64,000 nt of DNA from an uncultured Latescibacterota bacterium (GTDB lineage: Bacteria > Latescibacterota > UBA2968 > UBA8231). A program made the translations under genes and the position numbers. How positions within the stretch are numbered: the first letter of the stretch is position 1; each line of letters opens with the position of its first letter. Shown here piece by piece: positions 18,235 through 26,287 of this stretch. The DNA lies in assembly GCA_951813615.1 (NCBI GenBank), contig OX638377.1, positions 3,100,001-3,164,000 of the forward strand, given 5' to 3'. The notes beneath the pieces are model-generated. The model did not search any database and was not told where the DNA came from. It was given only the letters and a program-made list of their open reading frames with translations.

Positions 18235-19452
18235 ATGCATCGCTTTAGAGGGCCTGTTCCCTACCTCGTAGCGGGCCTTTTAATCCACGCCTTTTTCCTC
18301 GTCGCGCTCGGCACCGACCTCCTCCGGCCTCTCTTCAACGACGCCTCTCACACCCGCCGTGGCTTTGATTTTGGAGTTTTCTATTTGGCAGGTCAGGCCC
18401 TCGCCGAAGGCCGCGATATCTACTCGGTGTCGGGTGCCTTCGGCTTTCGCTATCTGCCGGCTTTTGCCTTAATCGCCAGCCTTTTCGCCCACTTTCAGCC
18501 CCTCACGGCATACCTACTACACCTCTGTTGCACCGAGTTTTTTCTCCTAGCCAACCTCTATCTGACTTGGCGATGGGTCGAAGAACCGCGCCGGGGCTTG
18601 GCCCTGTTTATGTGGCTGGCGTACTCGCCTTATTTTCTCGAACTCTACATGGGGCAGGTCAGCTTCTGGGCGGCCTCGCTGCTCTTTTGGCTCATCGTCA
18701 GTCTCCACAGCGGCCGGAAATGGGCGGCCGGTTTCTGTTGGGCGGGTGCCCTCTTAGTCAAACCCAACGCCCTAATTCTCGCCCCTGCGCTCCTGAGGCT
18801 CCGCGCTTGGCGCGTCCTCGTCTTGGGGCTATTGGCCTGCTTGCTCACTTCGCTGCCTTACTTCCTCCTATATCCAGCTAGCTTGGCCGCTTTTTTCGCC
18901 GCCAATGTCCACAGCGCTCCCATCCAAGGTGCCCTCACCCACGCGGGCAACCTCGGGTTACAAGGCGGGCTGGTCAGCGTCGTGGCCCAACTAGCCGGGC
19001 GACCGCTGGCCGAGTTGACGAGCCTCACCGACCTCCCTTTGGCAGGCCGCGCAGTCATCTACGGCTCGCAGGCCGCCATCCTCGGCGCGGCACTGGTAGC
19101 CACCTGGCGCAGCCGCGATGCTCTGCCGCTACTCGCGCTGTGGATGTGCACCTTTTTTCTTGTTTACAAAGACGTTTGGGAGCACCACTACGTCTTTCTC
19201 CAGCCCGTACTCGTGGGTTTATACGCGCACTCAGGCTCTCCTAAGTTATTGTGGATATTCGCTTTTATCGCTCTGCCGACGCCTTTTACCTTCTTCGACA
19301 TCGAGCCTGGGGTCTATGGGCCAATTGACCCTGAGCGCACGTGGGGACCAGTCGTTTCCATCGTCTATCGCAGTACCAAACTCATTCCCCTCGGCTACCT
19401 GTGGTACGGGCTGTGCCGCACTTGTTTGGCCGCTGCACCCACCAAGTCTTGA
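18235..19452 (+). CDS. Glycosyltransferase family 87 (polyprenol-phosphate-mannose-type, membrane)
   Basis: 405 residues with about ten membrane helices. After TM1, the loop RRGFDFGVFYLAGQAL carries the Asp expected as catalytic base in GT-C enzymes of the GT87 (DUF2029) family. MGQVSFWAASLLF and the KPNALILAPALL segment are also family-like. Such enzymes add mannose or another sugar from a lipid-phosphate donor on the outer face of the membrane. The acceptor is unknown. It starts 22 bases after the protease stop. Confidence 0.82.
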   Translation: MHRFRGPVPYLVAGLLIHAFFLVALGTDLLRPLFNDASHTRRGFDFGVFYLAGQALAEGRDIYSVSGAFGFRYLPAFALIASLFAHFQPLTAYLLHLCCTEFFLLANLYLTWRWVEEPRRGLALFMWLAYSPYFLELYMGQVSFWAASLLFWLIVSLHSGRKWAAGFCWAGALLVKPNALILAPALLRLRAWRVLVLGLLACLLTSLPYFLLYPASLAAFFAANVHSAPIQGALTHAGNLGLQGGLVSVVAQLAGRPLAELTSLTDLPLAGRAVIYGSQAAILGAALVATWRSRDALPLLALWMCTFFLVYKDVWEHHYVFLQPVLVGLYAHSGSPKLLWIFAFIALPTPFTFFDIEPGVYGPIDPERTWGPVVSIVYRSTKLIPLGYLWYGLCRTCLAAAPTKS

Positions 19453-19477
19453 TATTAGCATACCTGAACCGTATTAT
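19449..19477 (+). promoter_or_regulatory. lipA sigma-70-type promoter
   Basis: TTGATA (19449-19454) and TATTAT (19472-19477) are separated by exactly 17 bases. The -35 box overlaps the stop codon of the GT87 gene. Transcription would start near 19484, about 29 bases before the lipA ATG. Confidence 0.7.
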
Positions 19478-19512
19478 ATTCTATTCTCTTTTGGTCTTTC
19501 CCTATCTGTCCT

Positions 19513-20400
19513 ATGGCATCTGACTCCAAGCGACGACTCCCGCCCTGGCTCAAGGCCAAAGCCCCAGGCCACCCCAATTACATCGCCCTTAAAAACCTGC
19601 TCGCCGATTTACAGCTAAACACGGTGTGCGAGAGTGCCCAGTGCCCCAATATCGGCGAGTGCTGGAGCCAGCGCACGGCGACCTTTATGATTCTGGGCGA
19701 TGTCTGCACCCGCAGTTGCGGGTTTTGCGCGATCAAGACGGGTCGGCCCCAGATACTCGACGAGGACGAGCCTGAGCGCGTCGCCGCGGCCATTGCTCAA
19801 CTCGGGCTAGACCACGCGGTGATTACCTCGGTCAATCGCGACGAACTGCCAGACGGCGGGGCGCGCATCTTCGCCCGGACGATCTCGGCAGTACACCACC
19901 TGTGCCCCGAAACCAGTGTCGAAGTGCTGATCCCGGACTTCAAAGGCGACTGGCAGGCTCTGATGACCGTCCTCGAAGCTAGCCCGGACATCCTCAACCA
20001 CAACATCGAGACTCCGCCGCGCCTCTATCCCACCATGCGCCCGCAAGCCCAGTACGGCCGCTCGCTGGAGCTCCTCGACCGAGCCCGCAAGATGAGTCCT
20101 GCTCCCACCAAGTCCGGCATGATGCTCGGGGCAGGCGAGACCAAAAGTGAAATAGCCCAGAGCATCCAAGACCTAGCGGACGTCGGCTGCGCCATCCTGA
20201 CCCTGGGCCAGTACCTAAGCCCGTCCGCCCACCACGTGCCCGTAGAGCGCTTTGTCCACCCAGACGAGTTTACGGAGTGGCGGCACTTCGCCCTCGGCCT
20301 GGGCTTTCGCCACGTCGAGTCCGGACCGCTGGTGCGTAGCTCGTACCACGCCGCCAGCCAAGTCGAACAGGCGCGGGCCACCACCGCCACTACCTCCTGA
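19513..20400 (+). CDS. lipA: Lipoyl synthase
   Basis: 295-residue radical-SAM enzyme that inserts two sulfurs into octanoyl-protein to make lipoyl cofactors. The auxiliary [4Fe-4S] cluster cysteines are C39, C44 and C50 (CESAQCPNIGEC). The radical-SAM cluster cysteines are C65, C69 and C72 (CTRSCGFC). Other LipA motifs are ATFMILGD, VITSVNRDELPDGGA, HNIETPPRLYP, KSGMMLGAGET, and the terminal GPLVRSSYHA. No lipB is next to it; the downstream gene is an unrelated kinase-like gene nine bases away. Confidence 0.97.
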   Translation: MASDSKRRLPPWLKAKAPGHPNYIALKNLLADLQLNTVCESAQCPNIGECWSQRTATFMILGDVCTRSCGFCAIKTGRPQILDEDEPERVAAAIAQLGLDHAVITSVNRDELPDGGARIFARTISAVHHLCPETSVEVLIPDFKGDWQALMTVLEASPDILNHNIETPPRLYPTMRPQAQYGRSLELLDRARKMSPAPTKSGMMLGAGETKSEIAQSIQDLADVGCAILTLGQYLSPSAHHVPVERFVHPDEFTEWRHFALGLGFRHVESGPLVRSSYHAASQVEQARATTATTS

Positions 20401-20409
20401 GAGAAGGCG

Positions 20410-21414
20410 ATGAACCTAGAAAAAAAGGCTATACCCAAATATCTGAGACGCAAAAAACTACTCACCGACAGGGGCCCGATCCGCATCCAAACCTTGAGCG
20501 ACGGGCTGAAAAACCGAGTGTACTACGTGGCGTCATCCAACCAGTCTTGGATCGTCAAGCAGGCGCACTCGCGCGTCCAAATCAAGGAGCGCTGGTGGAC
20601 CGATCGGCGGCGCATCTTCGCCGAGAGAAGCTGCATCGAGTGCTTGGCGGAATTCCTCGCTCCCGAAATCTTGCCGGAAGTTTTGCTCGAAGACCGCACG
20701 GATTTCATCCTCGTGACGACTCCCCCGCCACACAATGCCCTATCGTGGGAAAGCGACTTGGTCAACGGCCGCATCGACTTACAAATCGCCGTCCAATGCG
20801 GCGAGCTACTAGCCACTGTCCACAACGAGACCGCCGGCTCGTCCAAGGTTGCGAAAGAGTTTGCAGCCACTAAGGCCTTTGAACAACTGCGCATCGATCC
20901 TCACTACAACTACATCACCAAGGCCTATCCCGACCTCAAAAAGGCCATTGCCGTCCACACCGACCGCCTGCTCAACGAGGGGTTTTGCCTCGTCTTGGGC
21001 GACCTGCGGCCCCGCAACATATGGGTCGTCGACGGCCACCCCTACTGGGTCGATTTTGCCACCGCCCACTACGGCTATCCCACTTTTGACCTCGCCTTCT
21101 ACACGGCCGATATGTGCATCAAGGCCATGCAGAACACCGCCCAAAAAGCCGCCTATTTAGAGGCCGTCAACGTATTCTGGAACAGCTATTTTCAGAATGC
21201 GAGCTACAAGAAGGCTGAGGAAGTCAAACACCAAGCCGTGCGCGATCTCGGCTGCCTGCTGTTGAGTGCGACCGATGGCCGTCAGCTCGTCGCGCTCGAC
21301 GACGAGCGCATCATCGGGCTCTCGCGGCGCATTGCCCAGAGCTTGATTTTAACGGGATTGGGGCGAATCGAAGAAGTCACCGAGTTCGTCAACCGGACCC
21401 TGATCGACGGGTGA
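20410..21414 (+). CDS. Aminoglycoside-phosphotransferase/methylthioribose-kinase-like protein
   Basis: 334 residues with a protein-kinase-like fold of the APH/choline kinase group. The N-lobe has WIVKQAH (phosphate-anchoring Lys). The catalytic loop is VLGDLRPRNIWV near 196-207, where the Asp is kept. The metal-binding Asp is in YWVDFATAHYG. The motif resembles MTR kinase and fructosamine-kinase-like enzymes more than drug kinases, so a small hydroxylated metabolite is the likely substrate. It begins nine bases after lipA and is probably co-transcribed. Confidence 0.72.
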   Translation: MNLEKKAIPKYLRRKKLLTDRGPIRIQTLSDGLKNRVYYVASSNQSWIVKQAHSRVQIKERWWTDRRRIFAERSCIECLAEFLAPEILPEVLLEDRTDFILVTTPPPHNALSWESDLVNGRIDLQIAVQCGELLATVHNETAGSSKVAKEFAATKAFEQLRIDPHYNYITKAYPDLKKAIAVHTDRLLNEGFCLVLGDLRPRNIWVVDGHPYWVDFATAHYGYPTFDLAFYTADMCIKAMQNTAQKAAYLEAVNVFWNSYFQNASYKKAEEVKHQAVRDLGCLLLSATDGRQLVALDDERIIGLSRRIAQSLILTGLGRIEEVTEFVNRTLIDG

Positions 21415-21764
21415 TAGACATTCTTTCTAAAAAAACTGACCTTACGACCTTACACATGGCATCTTGGGTCTGAGATACTTTGCTTCACTCAGCATGACAA
21501 AAAAGAAAAGCATTAGTGCCGTCATGCTGAATGGAGCGAAGCGGAGTCGAAGCATCCCATACCTAATTGTCGCGGGAATCCAACCGTGAGTCCCCACCTG
21601 CCCGCTGGACGCCCGCTTGTGCGGACGTACCGGAAGGCCGCCCCCTGCGAGAGCAGAGAGGCCGTCCCAATCGACTTCGGGCATAACTGCGTTGAGAATT
21701 TGTAGGTCACGTCTGAAAGCGCAGTGAAGCGCCGTGTTTCTAACCCAAAACAGGAGAACGAAAA
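21415..21764. other. 350-base gene-free stretch
   Basis: It contains an imperfect inverted repeat (listed separately) and a GC-rich remnant-like segment (about 21580-21670) with no convincing coding frame. At the end, CAGGAG about eight bases before 21765 is the ribosome site for the next gene. No RNA gene is recognised. Confidence 0.6.
21465..21558. repeat. Intergenic inverted repeat, REP-like
   Basis: The left arm (about 21465-21498) ends in CACTCAGCATGAC. The right arm (21521-21558) begins GTCATGCTGAATGGAGCGAA and ends TCGAAGCATC, an imperfect complement. A/T-rich sequence lies between. The GTCATGCTGA...GCGAAGC pattern resembles extragenic palindromes scattered in many environmental bacteria. 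Only this copy is seen here. Confidence 0.65.
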
Positions 21765-22913
21765 ATGGACAACGGACCGCGGAAGTTCCGAGTCAATCTC
21801 GCAACCAAGGAAATACAAAAAGCGGATTTCGACGCTTTAGGATTGAAAAAGGTGGACTTCGACGCTCTAGGATTGAAAGAAGTGGACGACATACAGGAGT
21901 GGATAGCCAAAAACCCCAGCATCTTGGGCGACGACTTGTTGATAATCGGCAAGGAATTCAGCGACTTTGACCGGACGGACGAGCGTGTGGATCTGGTGGC
22001 GGTGGACAGGGAGGGAAAGCTCGTCGTCATAGAACTCAAGCGCGACTGCTCAGACAAGAACGTTCACGGACAAGCCATCAAGTACGCGAGCTATCTCTCC
22101 GACGCCACGCAGGAAGAAATCGTCAGTATGTTGGCCAACCATAAGCCAATTTCAGAATCGGACGCCGAGGCCAAACTGCGGGAACACATCAAGCCCAACG
22201 ATCTCAGTACTCTAAACCACGACCAGCGGATCATTCTGGCAAGTCATGGGTTCGCGCCGCAAGTGAAATCCGCTGTCTTGTGGCTAAATGAAAGAGCCCC
22301 CGGAAAAAATCTAATCACCTGCATCCAACTGACGCCGTACCAACAAGATGGAGAAATCGATTCTCTGTACTTAAAGGCATCTCCTATTATCCCAGGATCC
22401 GTGAACAACGATTGCAGAATAAGAATCTATCAGGATGAAAACACGGACTTTCTGAGAAAGGTCGGCAGGCTGGCGACAGACTGCTTACCGGATGAAATCC
22501 AGCCAAACAAAACAAGCCAACGGGCCATGTACTGGGAGAGCATAGCTTACTATGACTTCTTCTACTCACTACAACCTTGGAACATGGATGGTGGTTGGGG
22601 TACGTACTACCGGGTCCATCTGGAGCCGGAAAAGGGGACCGATACGCGGCGAAAGGCTAATGTCACGTTCAAACATAAGCCGCGAGATATGAACGTGAAC
22701 TTTGACCTTCAAGCCATCCTTAACCGCATCGCCCCTCTTCCCCACCGCTGGAAAGTCGATGACGGCTTGAGGCGTATCCTAGTAGAGGTTGGGAGCGGCA
22801 CGTTCGATGATGACGACTTCGCCCGCAAGATCGCCGATGTACTGCGGAAACTCATCGAGACGATCACGCCCATAGTGGATGATCTTGCAAACAAAAGCAA
22901 TGGCGAAACCTAA
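21765..22913 (+). CDS. PD-(D/E)XK nuclease-like protein of the NucS/DUF91 type
   Basis: 382 residues. The region 45-115 has the NucS/DUF91-like core: LLIIGKEFSDFDRTDERVDL, then VAVDREGKLVVIELKRD. D in VDLVAVD and the E-x-K of VIELK form the nuclease active-site triad. QAIKYASYL follows, as in this family. The C-terminal part (about 220-375) resembles DUF4268-like regions. The N-terminus has a 12-residue direct duplication (ADFDALGLKKV/VDFDALGLKEV). CAGGAG lies about eight bases before the ATG. It may act in DNA repair or defence; the neighbours do not decide. Confidence 0.72.
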   Translation: MDNGPRKFRVNLATKEIQKADFDALGLKKVDFDALGLKEVDDIQEWIAKNPSILGDDLLIIGKEFSDFDRTDERVDLVAVDREGKLVVIELKRDCSDKNVHGQAIKYASYLSDATQEEIVSMLANHKPISESDAEAKLREHIKPNDLSTLNHDQRIILASHGFAPQVKSAVLWLNERAPGKNLITCIQLTPYQQDGEIDSLYLKASPIIPGSVNNDCRIRIYQDENTDFLRKVGRLATDCLPDEIQPNKTSQRAMYWESIAYYDFFYSLQPWNMDGGWGTYYRVHLEPEKGTDTRRKANVTFKHKPRDMNVNFDLQAILNRIAPLPHRWKVDDGLRRILVEVGSGTFDDDDFARKIADVLRKLIETITPIVDDLANKSNGET

Positions 22914-22921
22914 AGACTATC

Positions 22922-22945
22922 GGGGCAGACTTCCGCGTCTGCCCC
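22922..22945. terminator. Hairpin between convergent genes
   Basis: GGGGCAGAC-TTCCGC-GTCTGCCCC is a perfect nine-base stem, nine bases after the nuclease gene stop and before the end of the leftward FadR gene. It has no T-run, so it may act as an mRNA-end hairpin rather than a classic terminator. Confidence 0.65.
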
Positions 22946-22968
22946 CAACACCTTCTTCTTCTACCTAA

Positions 22969-23712
22969 TCACTGATCACCCCGCACCTTCTCCGCCAAGT
23001 CTCCACTGCTGGAGCGAATGTGCGCCGCCATCGCTTGCCGCGCCGCCTCCGCATCCCGCCGCTGCAGTGCCGCCAAGATCTGGCGGTGTTCCACCAGCGA
23101 CAGCTCAGCCCGGGGGCCAGCCAGCGACGGCTCCGCTAAGCTTTCTTTGATCCATTCCTGCAGGTAGTTGCGCGTGGTTTCGAGCAAGCTGTAGAGGATG
23201 GAATTGTGCGTGGCCTGGGCGATGAGTAGGTGGAACTGCAAATCGCTGGCGAGAAAGCGCCCTTCGTCGGTCAGCCCTCCGGCCATGCCAGCCAGCGCAT
23301 CGGCAATGGCCGCCAAATCCTCGGCGGTGGCCCGCTCGGCCGCCAAATAGGCGTTTTGCGACTCGAGCATCGTCCGCGTCTCGCTCAGGTCTTGGAGTTT
23401 CTTGCCGTCGAGCAAAAACCCCCACTGCAACGCCCGCTCCACGTATTGGCCCTTGTCGCAGACAAAGGTGCCCTCGCCCACGCGGCCGTCGAGCAGGCCC
23501 ATCATGGACAACGAGCGCAGAGCTTCGCGCAGCGAGGAGCGCCCAACCTGAAAGCGCTTGCACAGTTCCCGTTCCGGCGGCAGCCTGTCGCCGGGCTTGA
23601 GAACGTCTCGCTCGATCAGGTCCGTTATCTGCGCGATAATCTCGTCGCTTACGGACGTGCGCTGCACCGGGCGCATGGCCGCGGCTGCGGCTTTCTTAGC
23701 AGAGTGAGCCAA
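22969..23712 (-). CDS. FadR/GntR-family transcriptional regulator (FCD domain)
   Basis: 247 residues. The N-terminal winged HTH (about 18-88) has DRLPPERELCKRFQVGRSSL then REALRSLSMMGLLDGRVGEG, a textbook GntR motif. The C-terminal all-helical FCD domain (about 95-235) has ARATAEDLAAI, DLQFHLLIAQATHN and EHRQILAALQRRDAEAARQAM; the Asp/His positions usually bind a metal and an organic-acid ligand. It diverges from the corrinoid one-carbon operon. A GntR/FadR-type palindrome in that operon's promoter is its likely operator, with the regulator acting as a repressor released by a metabolite. Confidence 0.93.
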   Translation of the reverse strand: MAHSAKKAAAAAMRPVQRTSVSDEIIAQITDLIERDVLKPGDRLPPERELCKRFQVGRSSLREALRSLSMMGLLDGRVGEGTFVCDKGQYVERALQWGFLLDGKKLQDLSETRTMLESQNAYLAAERATAEDLAAIADALAGMAGGLTDEGRFLASDLQFHLLIAQATHNSILYSLLETTRNYLQEWIKESLAEPSLAGPRAELSLVEHRQILAALQRRDAEAARQAMAAHIRSSSGDLAEKVRGDQ

Positions 23713-23744
23713 AGTATGTCAATCGCGGATGGCGGAAAAAATAT

Positions 23745-23773
23745 TTGCCGATGGTCAGACCATTAGCTATTTT
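23745..23773 (+). promoter_or_regulatory. Promoter with embedded FadR-type operator for the corrinoid operon
   Basis: TTGCCG (23745-23750) and TATTTT (23768-23773) are 17 bases apart. The spacer contains the perfect palindrome ATGGTC-A-GACCAT (23751-23763). TGGTnnnACCA is the core of FadR-subfamily GntR operators. A regulator bound here would block RNA polymerase directly. Confidence 0.68.
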
Positions 23774-23820
23774 GTCTAACAGTAATCAACTCAGCGCTTT
23801 GCTGTCAAGAGGAAATGCAA

Positions 23821-24456
23821 ATGGCACAAACTTTGGACCTTGGCTCGCGCGTCGAATTGGTCTCCATGGATCCCCACTTCGACGACATTTCCATTGCGCT
23901 CTACTCCCCGGAAGACTCTGGCCCCCCCTGCTACCAAGTCCACACCTACAGCCGTCTCCCCGGGGTGACCGAGCGCGTCGCCGGAGTCGGCCACGCCATG
24001 CAGGTGCTCGGGGGCATCGAACAAACCAGCGACGGCCCGCTCAGTTTTTCCTGCGGCCACGCCCATCAGCTCGCGGTCAAGCGGCTCTTCCTAGAAGCCT
24101 GCAAGCTGCCGCCGGAGCAGCCCATAGAGCCGCGACCACTCCACATTTTTGATAAAAAGGCCAACGCCACCATCGCCATCGACAGCCTCGGGCAAGGTCT
24201 GTACGAGGCCCGCGCTACCGAACAGGTCCGAGGCGTGGAACGCCGCGTTGCCACCATCGCCCGCGGGCTAATCCGCCTCGGTGAGATGGACGAGATAGCC
24301 GACCAACCCAATCAAGTCCGCTTCGGCTGCGGTGAGGCGCACGACGCCCTAATCGGCCTCCTGCTCATCCGCGCCCCCAACGTGCGCGCCGCCATGCGCG
24401 AGGCCGAATCCATGGCCAGCCGCGGCGTCCTCTCAGCCCCTAGCTCCCAGGAATAA
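23821..24456 (+). CDS. Unknown protein with twofold internal repeat, first gene of the corrinoid operon
   Basis: 211 residues from the ATG at 23821, which has AGAGGA seven bases upstream; an ATG at 23815 is too close to that site. I recognise no family. The protein consists of two related halves: GVTERVAGVGHAMQVLGGIE ending in C78-G-H-A-H82, and GVERRVATIARGLIRLGEMD ending in C170-G-E-A-H174, each followed by a hydrophobic helix. The paired CGxAH motifs could bind a metal or corrinoid. No signal peptide or membrane helix is seen. It lies 11 bases before the URO-D-type methyltransferase gene, so a role in the methyl-transfer pathway is likely. Confidence 0.7.
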   Translation: MAQTLDLGSRVELVSMDPHFDDISIALYSPEDSGPPCYQVHTYSRLPGVTERVAGVGHAMQVLGGIEQTSDGPLSFSCGHAHQLAVKRLFLEACKLPPEQPIEPRPLHIFDKKANATIAIDSLGQGLYEARATEQVRGVERRVATIARGLIRLGEMDEIADQPNQVRFGCGEAHDALIGLLLIRAPNVRAAMREAESMASRGVLSAPSSQE

Positions 24457-24467
24457 AGGAGTCTCTC

Positions 24468-25502
24468 ATGACCTCGTCGATGACCAGCCGCGAGCGCGTC
24501 CTCGCCGCCCTCGCCCGCGAGCCCGTGGACCGCACCCCACTCTGCAACCCAACTTCGTTGGCTACCGTCGAATTGATGGACCTCGTCGATGCCCCCTTCC
24601 CCGCGGCCAACCGCGAGCCCGAACTCATGGCGCGGCTGGCCGCCACCGGCTACACCGAGTTGGGCTTCGACACCATCATGCCGGTCTTCACCATCATCCA
24701 AGAGTCCTCGGCCCTCGGGTGCAAGATCCAGTGGGAGCAAAAGGACAACTGGCCTACGGTCCGCATGAGCGAGCCAATCTGGCACGAGCCAGACGACATC
24801 AAAATCCCCGCCGACCTCTGCACCCATCCCGACACTGCTTGCGTCACTGAAGCGATCAAAATTCTGCGCAAGGAATACGGCGACGAAGTCGCTATCGTCG
24901 GCAAGACCATGGGGCCTTGGTCGCTGGGCTACCACTGCTTTGGGGTCGAGCCTTTTCTGCTGCTGTCGCTCGATGACCCCGGCAAAACCAAGCTCTGCCT
25001 CGACCGCATGAAGGAGATCACCATTGAGTTTGGCCAAGCGCAAATCGAAGCTGGTGCTGACGCTCTGTGCCTGCCCGACCACGCTACCGGCGACCTCGTC
25101 AGCGGCGAGTACTACGAGCGCTACCTGCGCGACCTGCACATCGAGTTTGCCGAGCGGCTTTCGGTGCCCATCATCCTCCACATCTGCGGCCGCACGGTTG
25201 ACCGCATGGAGTACATCGCCCAAACCGGCATGGCGGCCTTCCACTTCGATTCCAAGAACACGCCCGAAGAATCCACCCAAATCGTGCGCGACCGCATCTC
25301 ATTAGTAGGCAACATCAACAACCCCGAAACCCTCTTTTCCAAGGGGCCGGAAGTCGTCGGTGCCGAAGTCTTGCGCAATCTCGAAGCCGGCGTCCAGCTC
25401 ATCGGCCCGGAGTGCGCCATCCCCTTGCAGACCTCCATCGAAAACCTCAAGGCCATTCCCCGCACGGTACAAGAGTGGCACCGCGACCAAGCGCGCAATT
25501 AA
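24468..25502 (+). CDS. URO-D/MtaA-family corrinoid-dependent methyltransferase
   Basis: 344 residues of the uroporphyrinogen decarboxylase superfamily, methyltransferase branch. H238 and C240 (ILHICGRT) and C316 (IGPECAIP) form the H-X-C-X75-C zinc motif of MtaA/MtbA/CmuA-type enzymes, which decarboxylases lack. Zinc activates a thiol or other acceptor in methyl transfer with a methyl-corrinoid protein. The adjacent corrinoid protein and activator support this. The methyl donor or acceptor is unknown; it could be the substrate-side or carrier-side enzyme. AAAGGAG lies before the ATG. Confidence 0.9.
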   Translation: MTSSMTSRERVLAALAREPVDRTPLCNPTSLATVELMDLVDAPFPAANREPELMARLAATGYTELGFDTIMPVFTIIQESSALGCKIQWEQKDNWPTVRMSEPIWHEPDDIKIPADLCTHPDTACVTEAIKILRKEYGDEVAIVGKTMGPWSLGYHCFGVEPFLLLSLDDPGKTKLCLDRMKEITIEFGQAQIEAGADALCLPDHATGDLVSGEYYERYLRDLHIEFAERLSVPIILHICGRTVDRMEYIAQTGMAAFHFDSKNTPEESTQIVRDRISLVGNINNPETLFSKGPEVVGAEVLRNLEAGVQLIGPECAIPLQTSIENLKAIPRTVQEWHRDQARN

Positions 25503-25517
25503 AAGAAGAGATCATAA

Positions 25518-26273
25518 ATGGCAGACATCACCGACATCGTCAATGAATTTATCCGCGACGAGATCGAAGAGTTCATCGAGCGCGACGACGAGCGCGAACG
25601 CATAATCAACCTCTTTGCCCAAGCCAGTACGGACATGCAAAACATCGCCGCGGCCCTCATCGACGGCGACCACCATACGGTCGACGAGCTAACCGGCCAA
25701 GCCATTGCCTCGGGCGTCGAGGCCCTCGAAGTCATGGACAACGGGCTGATCGCCGGCATGGCTATCGTCGGCATCAAATTCCGCGAAAACTTCATCTTCG
25801 TCCCCGAAGTGCTAGCCTGCGCCCGCGCCATGAAGGCCGGCATGACCCACATTGAGCCTATTCTCTCAGCCTCGGGCGTCGAGCCGATCGGCATTGTGAT
25901 CATGGGCACGGTCAAGGGCGATCTCCACGATATCGGCAAAAACTTGTGCATTATGATGCTGCGCGGGGCCGGCTTCGTCGTCCACGACCTAGGCGTAGAT
26001 ACCTCCGAAGACGATTTCATCGACGCAGTCGAAGAGCACGAAGCACCGCTCTTGGGCATGTCGGCCCTGTTGACCACCACTATGCCCAACATGGGCAAGA
26101 CCATCGAGGCCTTTATCGACGCAGACTTGCGCGACGACGTCAAAATCATGGTCGGCGGCGCGCCCGTGACCCAGGAATTTGCCGACGACATGGGCGCTGA
26201 CGGCTACGGCAAGGACGCCCTCGCCTGCGTGTCCTTGGCCAAGGACTTGTTGAACGAAATTGAGGACGAGTAG
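25518..26273 (+). CDS. Corrinoid (cobalamin-binding) methyl-carrier protein
   Basis: 251 residues, longer than the typical 210-220 owing to an acidic N-terminus. A helical cap domain (about 30-115; VPEVLACARAMKAGM) precedes a B12-binding Rossmann domain (120-245). G134-D135-L-H137-D-I-G140 is the DxHxxG motif whose His is the lower cobalt ligand. SALLTTTMPNMGKTIEAF and VGGAPVTQEFADDMGADGYG complete the family pattern. It should carry the methyl group between the substrate and folate methyltransferases. It starts 15 bases after the URO-D-type gene. Confidence 0.95.
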   Translation: MADITDIVNEFIRDEIEEFIERDDERERIINLFAQASTDMQNIAAALIDGDHHTVDELTGQAIASGVEALEVMDNGLIAGMAIVGIKFRENFIFVPEVLACARAMKAGMTHIEPILSASGVEPIGIVIMGTVKGDLHDIGKNLCIMMLRGAGFVVHDLGVDTSEDDFIDAVEEHEAPLLGMSALLTTTMPNMGKTIEAFIDADLRDDVKIMVGGAPVTQEFADDMGADGYGKDALACVSLAKDLLNEIEDE

Positions 26274-26287
26274 CACACCCGACTCCT

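Noticed and set aside
23713..23820. Cobalamin riboswitch before the corrinoid operon
   Set aside because: The leader is only about 40 bases from the predicted start and lacks a B12-box-like sequence; control by the FadR operator explains the region.
24312..25280. 322-codon open frame on the minus strand
   Set aside because: It mirrors the URO-D-type methyltransferase gene; codon bias in GC-rich DNA keeps the antisense frame open.
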